Source: an uncultured Mycoplasmatota bacterium
GTDB taxonomy: Bacteria; Bacillota_I; Bacilli_A; RF39; UBA660
Direction of reading: 5' to 3'
NCBI GenBank assembly: GCA_946497375.1
Contig: CAMMKE010000033.1
Span: 1-12,944 of the forward strand
DNA length: 12,944 nucleotides
Position numbers and translations under genes: made by a program. The notes below the pieces were generated by a model. The model worked only from the letters and a program-made list of their open reading frames with translations, was not told the origin of the DNA and searched no databases. Position 1 is the stretch's first letter. Each line of letters begins with the position of its first letter. This document shows, piece by piece, positions 4,825 through 11,655 of this stretch.

Positions 4825-6681
4825 ATGAATTATGAAGTAATTGTTGTAGGAGGAGGCCATGCTGGTATAGAAGCCTCTTTATCATGTGCAAGACTTAAGC
4901 ACAAGACTCTTTTAGTAACAGGAAACATTGATAATATTGCCGATATGCCCTGTAATCCCTCAATTGGAGGACCTGCTAAAGGAATAGTTGTAAGAGAAAT
5001 AGATGCTTTAGGTGGCGAAATGGCTAAAAATACTGATAAGAGTTCTTTACAAATGAAAATGTTAAATACCAAAAAAGGTCCTGCCGTTCGCGCTTTACGT
5101 GCTCAAGCAGATAAAGTTATCTATAAAGAAGAAATGTTAAAGACTCTAAATAATCAAGATAACTTAGATATTAAAGAAGGATTAGTAAAAGAACTTATTA
5201 TAAAAGATAATAAAGCTAGTGGAGTAGTATTAGAAAGTGGCGAAGAAATAAAAAGTAAAGCCGTTATTTTAACAACAGGAACATATCTAAAAGGAACAAT
5301 ATTAGTAGGGGATAAGAAAACTAGAGGCGGTCCTCATGGTGAAAAAGCTAGTAATTATTTAAGTCCTTTCTTAAAGAGGTTAGGCTTTAATATTTTAAGA
5401 CTAAAAACAGGAACCCCTCCTCGTATTGAAAAAGCAAGTGTTGATTTTTCTAAAATGCAAGAAGAACTTGGTAGTAGTGAAGACATAACTTTTTCATATG
5501 ATAACACTACCGCTCTTGCCTATAAGTACAGGCTACCTTGTTATTTAATCTACACTAACGATTTAACTCATAAAATAATTAAAGAACATCTAAACGAATC
5601 TAGTATGTATGGTGGTTATGTCGAAGGAGTAGGACCAAGATATTGCCCATCTATTGAAGACAAAGTAGTAAGATTTAGTGATAAAGAACGTCATCAACTC
5701 TTCTTAGAGCCTGAAAGTATTTATTATGATGATTTGTACCTTCAAGGATTTTCTACAAGTATGCCTCACTATGTTCAAGAGCAAATGGTCCATAGTTTAT
5801 CTGGTTTAGAAAATGCTAAGATATTAAAATATGCCTATGCCATAGAGTATGATGCTATTGACTCAAGACAAATAAAACCAACTCTTGAAACCAAGATAAT
5901 TGAAAATCTTTATACAGCCGGCCAAATAAATGGTACAAGTGGTTATGAAGAAGCCGCAGGACAAGGTCTAATCGCAGGTATTAATGCTTCCCTAAAGCTA
6001 GAAAATAAAAAGCCTTTAATCTTAAAACGTAATGAGTCATATATCGGAGTCCTAATTGATGACTTAGTAACAAAAGGAGTAAAAGACCCATATCGCCTTT
6101 TAACATCACGTGCTGAATATCGTCTTTTATTAAGAGATGATAATGCTGATTTAAGACTTAGAGAATATGGCCATGAAATAGGATTAATAAATGATGATAT
6201 TTATAATAACTTTCTAAAGAAAAAGCAAGATATTGAAGAGTTAACAAATATTTTAAAAGAAACTAAAATTACTCCTAAAAAAGAAATAAACGATATCTTA
6301 ATAAAGTTAAATACATCTCCTTTAAAAGACAGTATTACTTTATATGATTTATTAAAAAGACCAGAACTTTCTATAGAAGACTTAACTAATTTTAAAGAGT
6401 TAAATTACTCTAAAGAAGTTCTAAAAGAAGTAGAGATTAATATAAAATATGAAGGCTATATTAAAAAGTCTTTAGAAGAAGCTAATAAGATGTTAGAGTT
6501 AGAAGATAAAATTTTACCAGAAGATATTAACTATCAAGATATTCCTAATATTGCTAGTGAAGCGAAAGAAAAGCTAGAAAAGATTAGACCAGTAACTTTG
6601 GGACAAGCAAGTAGAATTAGTGGTGTTAATCCATCAGATATCGCTATTATCTCTGTTTATTTAAAGAAAAGGGGAATCTAA
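4825..6681 (+). CDS. mnmG: tRNA uridine-5-carboxymethylaminomethyl modification enzyme MnmG (GidA)
   Basis: MnmG is the FAD-dependent partner of MnmE. The heterotetramer modifies wobble U34 of several tRNAs with NADH, FAD, GTP and glycine or ammonium. The 618-residue product is full length. It starts with the FAD dinucleotide fold GGGHAG (9-14), followed by the MnmG signature PCNPSIGGPAKG (42-53) with Cys43, the GPAVRALRAQADK helix, and RGGPHGEKAS (167-176). The second conserved Cys is C274 in GPRYCPSIEDK, and the FAD contact block TAGQINGTSGYEEAAGQG is at 364-381. The C-terminal MnmE- and tRNA-binding helical domain (about 465-618) ends with SGVNPSDIAIISVYLKK. The ribosome binding site AAAGGTAG lies upstream of the ATG. 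rsmG begins with the base immediately after the mnmG stop codon. Confidence 0.98.
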   Translation: MNYEVIVVGGGHAGIEASLSCARLKHKTLLVTGNIDNIADMPCNPSIGGPAKGIVVREIDALGGEMAKNTDKSSLQMKMLNTKKGPAVRALRAQADKVIYKEEMLKTLNNQDNLDIKEGLVKELIIKDNKASGVVLESGEEIKSKAVILTTGTYLKGTILVGDKKTRGGPHGEKASNYLSPFLKRLGFNILRLKTGTPPRIEKASVDFSKMQEELGSSEDITFSYDNTTALAYKYRLPCYLIYTNDLTHKIIKEHLNESSMYGGYVEGVGPRYCPSIEDKVVRFSDKERHQLFLEPESIYYDDLYLQGFSTSMPHYVQEQMVHSLSGLENAKILKYAYAIEYDAIDSRQIKPTLETKIIENLYTAGQINGTSGYEEAAGQGLIAGINASLKLENKKPLILKRNESYIGVLIDDLVTKGVKDPYRLLTSRAEYRLLLRDDNADLRLREYGHEIGLINDDIYNNFLKKKQDIEELTNILKETKITPKKEINDILIKLNTSPLKDSITLYDLLKRPELSIEDLTNFKELNYSKEVLKEVEINIKYEGYIKKSLEEANKMLELEDKILPEDINYQDIPNIASEAKEKLEKIRPVTLGQASRISGVNPSDIAIISVYLKKRGI

Positions 6682-7329
6682 ATGACTAAGGAAGAGTTTA
6701 TAAAAGAAGTAGAAAAACTAGGATTAGAAGTAACATCAGATGAATTAGAGAAGTTAGATATTATTTATAATACTTTAATAGAAACAAATAAAACTATGAA
6801 CTTAACAAGAATAACAGAAGAAAGTGATGTCTATTTAAAACATTTCTATGATAGTCTAACTCTAGCCAAAGTATATGACCTATCAAAAGCTAAAACTCTA
6901 TGTGATATTGGAACAGGAGCCGGCTTCCCAGGTCTCGTCTTAAAAATATTCTATCCTAACTTAGAAATAACTTTAGTAGATTCTCTTTTAAAAAGAGTAA
7001 ATTATCTTAATAACTTAATAGATAAATTACATCTAACAGGTATAAAAGCTTATCATAATCGTGCTGAAGAATTAATAAAAGAAGGAAAAAAATTTGATAT
7101 AGTAACAGCAAGAGCTGTAGCAAACTTACCTAAACTACTATTATGGACAATGCCTTTAGTAAATAAAAATGGTAGTTTTCTTGCCATGAAAGGAAATGTT
7201 ACTGAAGAGTTAGAACTATCTAAAGATATTCTGAAAAAGCATAACTGGTATATTAATAATAAAGAGATATTTACTTTACCAAATAAGGAAGATGTAAGAA
7301 CAATTTTAGAAATTAAAAATAAAGCCTAG
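6682..7329 (+). CDS. rsmG: 16S rRNA (guanine-527-N7)-methyltransferase RsmG (GidB)
   Basis: RsmG uses S-adenosylmethionine to methylate N7 of G527 in the 530 loop of 16S rRNA. Loss in other bacteria gives low-level streptomycin resistance. The 215-residue product shows the RsmG N-terminal motif MNLTRITEESDVYLKHFYDSL (39-59) and the SAM-binding motif CDIGTGAGFPGLVLK (74-88). D100 lies at the end of the next strand and is followed by LLKRVNYL. The acceptor-site strand is DIVTARAVANLPKL (139-152), and the product ends within the normal 210-240 residue range. It begins at the base after the mnmG stop, with GGGG (6671-6674) in the mnmG 3' end as ribosome binding site, so the two are translationally coupled. 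No terminator is visible after it, and transcripts may continue into noc. Confidence 0.97.
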   Translation: MTKEEFIKEVEKLGLEVTSDELEKLDIIYNTLIETNKTMNLTRITEESDVYLKHFYDSLTLAKVYDLSKAKTLCDIGTGAGFPGLVLKIFYPNLEITLVDSLLKRVNYLNNLIDKLHLTGIKAYHNRAEELIKEGKKFDIVTARAVANLPKLLLWTMPLVNKNGSFLAMKGNVTEELELSKDILKKHNWYINNKEIFTLPNKEDVRTILEIKNKA

Positions 7330-7346
7330 CAAACTAGTACAATTAA

Positions 7347-7355
7347 TGATATAAT
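7347..7355 (+). promoter_or_regulatory. Extended -10 promoter candidate for noc
   Basis: TGATATAAT combines a TG extension (7347-7348) with a perfect TATAAT (7350-7355). No good -35 hexamer lies 16-18 nt upstream, where the rsmG stop codon is. Extended -10 promoters can work without one. Confidence 0.6.
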
Positions 7356-7385
7356 GAGATTAGTAGAAAAATAAAAGAATAGAAT

Positions 7386-7394
7386 AAAGAGGGG
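7386..7394 (+). promoter_or_regulatory. Ribosome binding site that fixes the noc start
   Basis: AAAGAGGGG ends directly before an ATG at 7395, leaving no spacing, but lies 6 nt before a second in-frame ATG at 7401. The second is therefore the likely start. Confidence 0.75.
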
Positions 7395-7400
7395 ATGTAT

Positions 7401-8876
7401 ATGGATAATAAAGAAAACGAAGTAGTATATTTACATTTAGATGATATAATTCCAAATAGATTTCAACCAAGACAAGTATTTGATGAAAAAGCTTTAAAAG
7501 AGTTAGCAGTATCTATCAAAGAACATGGTGTAATTCAACCAATTATTGTTCGTAACATTGGCAATAAGTACGAAATAATAGCAGGAGAACGTCGTTATAA
7601 AGCCTCAGCTATGGCAGGACTTACAACTATACCAGCTATTGTTCGTAATTTGGATGATAAAGAAAGTAGCAAAGTCGCTCTTCTTGAAAACTTACAACGC
7701 AAGAACTTAAACCCAATCGAAGAAGCAAAAACATATCAAAAAATTCTTGAACTTGATCAAATGACTCAAGAAGAACTTGCTAAAACTATGGGTAAAAGTC
7801 AAAGTGCTGTTGCCAATAAACTACGTCTTTTATCTTTAACAGATGAAGTCCAAGATGCTCTTTTAAAAGACCAAATATCAGAACGTCATGCTAGAGCCTT
7901 ATTAAATGCCAAAGATCCTGAGACTCAAAAACAATTATTAAAAGAAGTTATAGATAAGAAAATGACTGTAAGAGAATTAGAGGAAAAAATTAATTCTAAA
8001 GAAGAAATAACAAAAAGTGATATTGATGATTTATTAAATTCTCCTCCAGTAAATACATCTATGCCTAACGTTGAACCACTAAATAATGTTAATATTCAAC
8101 CTCAGTCTAATGATATCTCTAATAAAGAAGTACAGGATCCAGCATCAATAGAAAGAGAAACCCCTCTAGCCTCACCAACTCCTAGTAATGCTAACAATGA
8201 TTTTAATAATAGTGTAGGAATAGATTATTCAACGCCACCTAAGTTTATAGATTATGATGTCCCAAGTGTTAATGAAAATCTAGAAAGTACTGCTACAAAA
8301 TCTATTGATATAAATGCCATAAAAGATAATGCTAAAGATATAAATGTAGAAAAACCAGTAACAGATGTAGATGAGTTTTTAAAAGTAACTCCCAAAGAAG
8401 AAACACAGGAAAATAGTAATTTTAAATTTTTTTCTCCTTTTGGTGAAGACTCTAAGAAAGAAGAAAAAACCCAAAATACAAGTCAACAGTCAGCTTCAAC
8501 CCCTCCATTCACATCACCAGATCCATTTAATTTAGGTGGAGAAACAAAAGAATTAAAAGATTCAACCAGCACCTCTATGGATAATTTATTAGCAGGTGTT
8601 AATAATAATAATAAAAATGAAAATAATTCTATACCATCACTTGATACATTTAATAATCCTTTCGCTCATAATCCAATTTTTGGAGATAATATAAAACAAA
8701 GGGAAGAAATGCAACCTGCTCCTCCTAAATACAGCCTTAATGAATGTATTAACTTAGTACGAGATGCCTTAAAGAAAATAGAAGAGTCAGGCTTTAAAGT
8801 AGATAGTGAAGAAACGGACCTTATTAATAACTATCAGATAACTATTAAAATATCTAAAGAAAATAATAACAGCTAA
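7401..8876 (+). CDS. noc: Noc-type ParB-family nucleoid occlusion protein with a very long disordered linker
   Basis: Noc is a CTP-dependent, membrane-associated DNA clamp that prevents division over the nucleoid. The ParB/Noc CTP-binding domain (about 8-105) has GERR (62-65) and ENLQR (96-100). The helix-turn-helix KSQSAVANKLRLL follows, with Gln134 and Lys140 where ParB usually has Arg and another residue; this matches the Noc specificity pair known from B. subtilis. The position between rsmG and parA is also that of Noc. The C-terminus (about 443-491, YSLNECINLVRDALKKIEE) looks like the dimerisation domain. Noc and ParB are normally about 280-290 residues, and this one is 491. The excess is an Asn/Ser/Pro/Thr/Asp-rich, probably disordered linker (about 210-440) with Phe-Pro motifs. 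There is no N-terminal amphipathic membrane helix (B. subtilis begins MKHSFSRFFG). The gene has its own promoter and terminator. Confidence 0.87.
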   Translation: MDNKENEVVYLHLDDIIPNRFQPRQVFDEKALKELAVSIKEHGVIQPIIVRNIGNKYEIIAGERRYKASAMAGLTTIPAIVRNLDDKESSKVALLENLQRKNLNPIEEAKTYQKILELDQMTQEELAKTMGKSQSAVANKLRLLSLTDEVQDALLKDQISERHARALLNAKDPETQKQLLKEVIDKKMTVRELEEKINSKEEITKSDIDDLLNSPPVNTSMPNVEPLNNVNIQPQSNDISNKEVQDPASIERETPLASPTPSNANNDFNNSVGIDYSTPPKFIDYDVPSVNENLESTATKSIDINAIKDNAKDINVEKPVTDVDEFLKVTPKEETQENSNFKFFSPFGEDSKKEEKTQNTSQQSASTPPFTSPDPFNLGGETKELKDSTSTSMDNLLAGVNNNNKNENNSIPSLDTFNNPFAHNPIFGDNIKQREEMQPAPPKYSLNECINLVRDALKKIEESGFKVDSEETDLINNYQITIKISKENNNS

Positions 8877-8900
8877 AAGTAGAGTTAAATCTACTTTTTT
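8875..8900 (+). terminator. Intrinsic terminator after noc
   Basis: AAAAGTAGA (8875-8883) pairs perfectly with TCTACTTTT (8890-8898) around a 6-nt loop, and the T-run extends to 8900. The stem begins within the TAA stop of noc (8874-8876). It separates noc from the parA unit. Confidence 0.85.
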
Positions 8901-8911
8901 AGATAAAATTC

Positions 8912-8940
8912 TTTCCATAATAACATATTTTTGATACAAT
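8912..8940 (+). promoter_or_regulatory. Promoter for parA-parB-mscS-DUF951-AbgT
   Basis: TACAAT (8935-8940) has a TG extension at 8932-8933, and TTTCCA (8912-8917, four of six) lies 17 nt upstream as a weak -35. It lies between the noc terminator and the parA ribosome binding site (GAGAGTGAT, 8961-8969). Confidence 0.65.
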
Positions 8941-8972
8941 AAAAAAGACAAATAGAAGAAGAGAGTGATAAA

Positions 8973-9761
8973 ATGGCAAAGGTAATTTCTTTAGTTAATC
9001 AAAAAGGTGGAGTAGGAAAGACAACAACAAGTATTAACCTTTCTGCCTCATTAGCATTCCTTGGTAAAAAAGTATTATTAATAGACTTAGACCCTCAAGG
9101 TAATACTACAACAGGAGTAGGAATAAATAAGGGGGATATAGATGTAAGTGTATATGATGTTCTAACAAATAAATGCAGTACCAAAGATGCCATGATTAAA
9201 ACTAAATATAAAAAACTATATGTACTACCTGCAACAATAAATTTAGCAGGTCTTGATATTGAACTACTTGAAAAAAGTCAGAGTGAACCTGGTTTTGCAA
9301 AAGGAGCCCAATTAAAATATCATCTAAAAGAGCTAGAAGATGAAAATTTTGATTTTATAATAATAGATTGTCCTCCATCATTAGGATTAATCACAACAAA
9401 TGCCCTAACAGCAAGTGACTCTGTTATTATTCCAGTTCAATGTGAGTTCTTTGCTCTAGAAGGAATAATGCAATTATTAAATACAATAAGACTTGCTCAA
9501 AAACAATTAAATCCTAATCTAGATATAGAAGGAGTCTTACTAACGATGTTAGATTCAAGAACTAACTTAGGTTTTGAAGTAGTAGATGATATTAGAAAAT
9601 TTTTCAAAGAAAAGGTATATAATACTATTATACCAAGACTAATCAGATTAACAGAAGCTCCATCCCATGGAGAACCTATAATAGTATATGACCCTAAGAG
9701 TAAAGGCTCAGAAGCTTATCTAAACTTAGCAAAGGAAGTGATTGATAGAAATGGAAAATAA
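8973..9761 (+). CDS. parA: Chromosome partitioning ATPase ParA (Soj)
   Basis: ParA/Soj is a dynamic ATPase that binds DNA as an ATP dimer, works with ParB at parS sites to move newly copied origins, and in B. subtilis also regulates DnaA. The 262-residue product is a standard small chromosomal ParA with no N-terminal DNA-binding extension. It has the deviant Walker A motif KGGVGKTT (11-18), the A' motif LIDLDPQGN (36-44) and Walker B FIIIDCPPSLG (128-138), followed by the conserved PVQCEFFALEG segment. The start ATG follows GAGAGTGAT, a modest ribosome binding site. The last 11 nt overlap the start of parB. It is the first gene of its unit, after the noc terminator. Confidence 0.97.
   Translation: MAKVISLVNQKGGVGKTTTSINLSASLAFLGKKVLLIDLDPQGNTTTGVGINKGDIDVSVYDVLTNKCSTKDAMIKTKYKKLYVLPATINLAGLDIELLEKSQSEPGFAKGAQLKYHLKELEDENFDFIIIDCPPSLGLITTNALTASDSVIIPVQCEFFALEGIMQLLNTIRLAQKQLNPNLDIEGVLLTMLDSRTNLGFEVVDDIRKFFKEKVYNTIIPRLIRLTEAPSHGEPIIVYDPKSKGSEAYLNLAKEVIDRNGK
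9731..9738 (+). promoter_or_regulatory. Ribosome binding site that fixes the parB start
   Basis: AAAGGAAG inside the end of parA is only about 3 nt from a possible TTG at 9742 but well spaced (12 nt, or 10 from the trailing GTG) from the ATG at 9751. From that ATG the protein begins MENKRRALGKGLEEL, a normal ParB N-terminus. Confidence 0.7.
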
Positions 9762-10638
9762 AAGGCGTGCTTTAGGAAAAGGTCTTGAAGAATTATTTAA
9801 TAGTGAACAATTAAATATTGCCGATGTAGAAGAAAAGATAATAAATAACACTCCAAAAGACCAAATAGTAATTCTAAATCTAGATGAATTAAGAAGTAAC
9901 CCTTATCAACCTCGTAAAAACTTTGATGAAGAAAGTCTAAATGAATTAGCTTCATCTATCAAAGAGCATGGAGTATTTCAACCTATAATTGCTAAAAAAA
10001 GTATTAAAGGCTATGAAATAATTGCAGGAGAACGTCGTGTTAAAGCTTCAAGACTAGCAGGCTTAACAACCATACCAGCCATTATTAAAGACTTTACTGA
10101 TGAAGAAATGATGGAAATCGCTCTTCTTGAAAACTTACAAAGAGAAAACTTAAGTGCTATGGAAGAAGCAGAAGCCTATAATGCCTTAAAGACTAGACTT
10201 AATCTAACACAAGAAGAACTTGCTAATAAAGTAGGAAAATCAAGAAGTCATATTACTAATATGCTAGGACTTTTAACTTTGCCTAATGAAATAAAAGATG
10301 AAGTAGTAAAAGGTGAATTAAGTATGGGACATGCTAGAGTCCTAAGCAAGTTAGAAGATAAAGAACAAGCGATAAGTCTAGCAGAAAAGACAATAAATGA
10401 AAATCTAAGTGTTAGAAGATTAGAAGAGTTAACTAATTCTAAAGAAGAATATCATCGTAAAAAAGAAATAACTCCTCATAAATCAAAATCTAAAGATAAT
10501 GAGTACTCTTACTTAGAAAGTGATTTATGTGAAAAATTAGGTACAAAAGTAAAAATAAGAAATAATAAACTAGAAATAAGCTTTACAAATGCTAATGACT
10601 TAACAAGAATACTAGAAATTATGCATTTAGATAAATAA
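9751..10638 (+). CDS. parB: Chromosome partitioning protein ParB (Spo0J)
   Basis: ParB is a CTPase that loads at parS, slides along DNA as a clamp, recruits SMC and stimulates ParA. The 295-residue product has the N-terminal ParA-stimulating motif RRALGKGLEELF (6-17). The CTP-binding domain carries EHGVFQPI, GERR (93-96) and ENLQR (127-131). The helix-turn-helix TQEELANKVGKSRSHITNML carries Arg165, the ParB-type residue at the position that is Gln in the neighbouring Noc. The C-terminal dimerisation domain is at about 247-295 (LESDLCEKLGTKVKIRNNKLE spread over that range). Length is typical, unlike the adjacent Noc. Starting at ATG 9751 gives an 11-nt overlap with parA. The stop codon at 10636-10638 runs into the ribosome binding site of the channel gene. 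No perfect parS (TGTTNCACGTGAAACA) was found in the window by eye. Confidence 0.97.
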   Translation: MENKRRALGKGLEELFNSEQLNIADVEEKIINNTPKDQIVILNLDELRSNPYQPRKNFDEESLNELASSIKEHGVFQPIIAKKSIKGYEIIAGERRVKASRLAGLTTIPAIIKDFTDEEMMEIALLENLQRENLSAMEEAEAYNALKTRLNLTQEELANKVGKSRSHITNMLGLLTLPNEIKDEVVKGELSMGHARVLSKLEDKEQAISLAEKTINENLSVRRLEELTNSKEEYHRKKEITPHKSKSKDNEYSYLESDLCEKLGTKVKIRNNKLEISFTNANDLTRILEIMHLDK

Positions 10639-10650
10639 AGGAGGTAATCC
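10638..10650 (+). promoter_or_regulatory. Near-perfect Shine-Dalgarno for a TTG-initiated channel gene
   Basis: AAAGGAGGTAATCC differs by one base from the full complement of the usual 16S rRNA 3' end (AAAGGAGGTGATCC). The GGAGG core lies 8 nt before the TTG at 10653. It overlaps the final base of the parB stop. Confidence 0.85.
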
Positions 10651-10652
10651 CC

Positions 10653-11459
10653 TTGAAAGAATTTTTTGATTCAGAGTTATTTATATATATAGTAAGGCCT
10701 ATTATATATATAGCTCTTGCTTATATCTTTTATAAAATATTAACATATTTTCTTAACAAAGCCTTACATTATAAAAATTTAAATAATAAGAATAAAAAAC
10801 GTGTTAATACCACATTAAGTATTCTAAATAACTGTCTAAAATATATTGTAATATTCCTAACTATTCTAATAATACTAAATAGTTTTGGTATTGATGTTAG
10901 TAGTATTTTAGCAGGATTAGGAATAGTAGCAGCAGTACTTACTTTAGCGTTTCAAGACCTAGCCAAAGACTTTATCGCTGGTATTTCTATAGTTATGGAA
11001 GATCAATTTGAAATAGGAGATAATGTTATGATTAACGGATTTCGTGGCGACGTTATAGAAATGGGCCTAAAAACAACAAGAATAAAAGATTATAAAGGTG
11101 CTGTACAAATAATATCAAATCATATGATAACAGAGGTTACTAACTATAGTTTAAATCCAGCTTTAGCAGAGGTTACTATTGCAGTAGATTCTGATAATGA
11201 TTTAGATAAAGTAGAAAATATCATTAGAAAAACTGTGGAAAATATTGATAAAACATATGATTTTCTTAAAGGAAAAACTGAACTATGGGGAGTTGAGATG
11301 GTTGATCAAAACTCTGTAACATATAAAGTAGTAGTTAAGACAAAATCAGGAAAAGAATTTGACATTCAAAGAAATATGCGAAGAGATTTACAAGCAGCTT
11401 TAACTAAAGCTAATATTAAAATGCCACAAACACACATGGAGGTTCGTAATGGAAAGTAA
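10653..11459 (+). CDS. Small-conductance mechanosensitive channel, MscS family (YkuT-like)
   Basis: MscS-family channels open under membrane tension and release ions and solutes during osmotic downshock. The 268-residue product has three predicted membrane helices (about 10-36, 61-79 and 82-113), of which the last is the pore-lining type (AGLGIVAAVLTLAFQDLAKDF). The cytoplasmic beta domain follows, with the family motif FEIGDNVMINGFRGDVIEMGLKT (split across 119-141) and ISNHMITEVTNYS (154-166). The C-terminal alpha/beta part carries the ending typical of the YkuT/MscS group (MPQTHMEV). It starts with TTG but has an excellent ribosome binding site. MscS genes are often found near parB in Bacilli. 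The end overlaps the DUF951 gene by 11 nt. The exact subfamily cannot be settled by eye. Confidence 0.93.
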   Translation: MKEFFDSELFIYIVRPIIYIALAYIFYKILTYFLNKALHYKNLNNKNKKRVNTTLSILNNCLKYIVIFLTILIILNSFGIDVSSILAGLGIVAAVLTLAFQDLAKDFIAGISIVMEDQFEIGDNVMINGFRGDVIEMGLKTTRIKDYKGAVQIISNHMITEVTNYSLNPALAEVTIAVDSDNDLDKVENIIRKTVENIDKTYDFLKGKTELWGVEMVDQNSVTYKVVVKTKSGKEFDIQRNMRRDLQAALTKANIKMPQTHMEVRNGK

Positions 11460-11655
11460 AACATACAAATTAGGAGATAGATTAATATTAAAAAAAGGTC
11501 ATCCTTGTGGTGCTAATGACTGGGAAGTAGTAAAACTAGGTGCTGATATAAAACTAAAATGTAGAAATTGTGGTAGATTAGTATTTATACCAAGAATAGA
11601 GTTAAATAAAAAGATAAAGAAAATAATAGAAAAGGAGAGTCAAGATGCATCATAA
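11449..11655 (+). CDS. DUF951 family small zinc-ribbon-like protein (YyzM-like)
   Basis: This 68-residue basic protein matches the DUF951 family: G-H18-P-C20-G-A-N-D-W-E-V, then G-A-D-I-K-L-K-C38-R-N-C41-G, then FIPRIE. The His/Cys set (H18, C20, C38, C41) probably binds one zinc ion. The family is widespread in Firmicutes, often next to parB, MscS or ychF, and has no established function. A nucleic-acid or ribosome-associated role is plausible only because of its size, charge and zinc knuckle. GGAGG (11438-11442) lies 6 nt before the ATG, within the end of the channel gene. It overlaps both neighbours by 11 nt each, so its translation is tightly coupled to both. Confidence 0.9.
   Translation: MESKTYKLGDRLILKKGHPCGANDWEVVKLGADIKLKCRNCGRLVFIPRIELNKKIKKIIEKESQDAS

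Noticed and set aside
6102..6117. CACGTG core resembling the centre of a parS site
   Set aside because: Only the central bases match TGTTNCACGTGAAACA, the flanks do not, and it codes for a conserved part of MnmG.
7395..7400. ATG at 7395 as the noc start (MYMDN...)
   Set aside because: The ribosome binding site would touch the start codon. The ATG at 7401 has proper 6-nt spacing.
8601..8612. (AAT)4 microsatellite in noc as a phase-variation switch
   Set aside because: The unit is 3 nt, so slippage changes the number of Asn residues without breaking the frame.
9742..9750. TTG at 9742 as the parB start
   Set aside because: Spacing from the ribosome binding site is too short, and the ATG at 9751 gives the normal ParB N-terminus.
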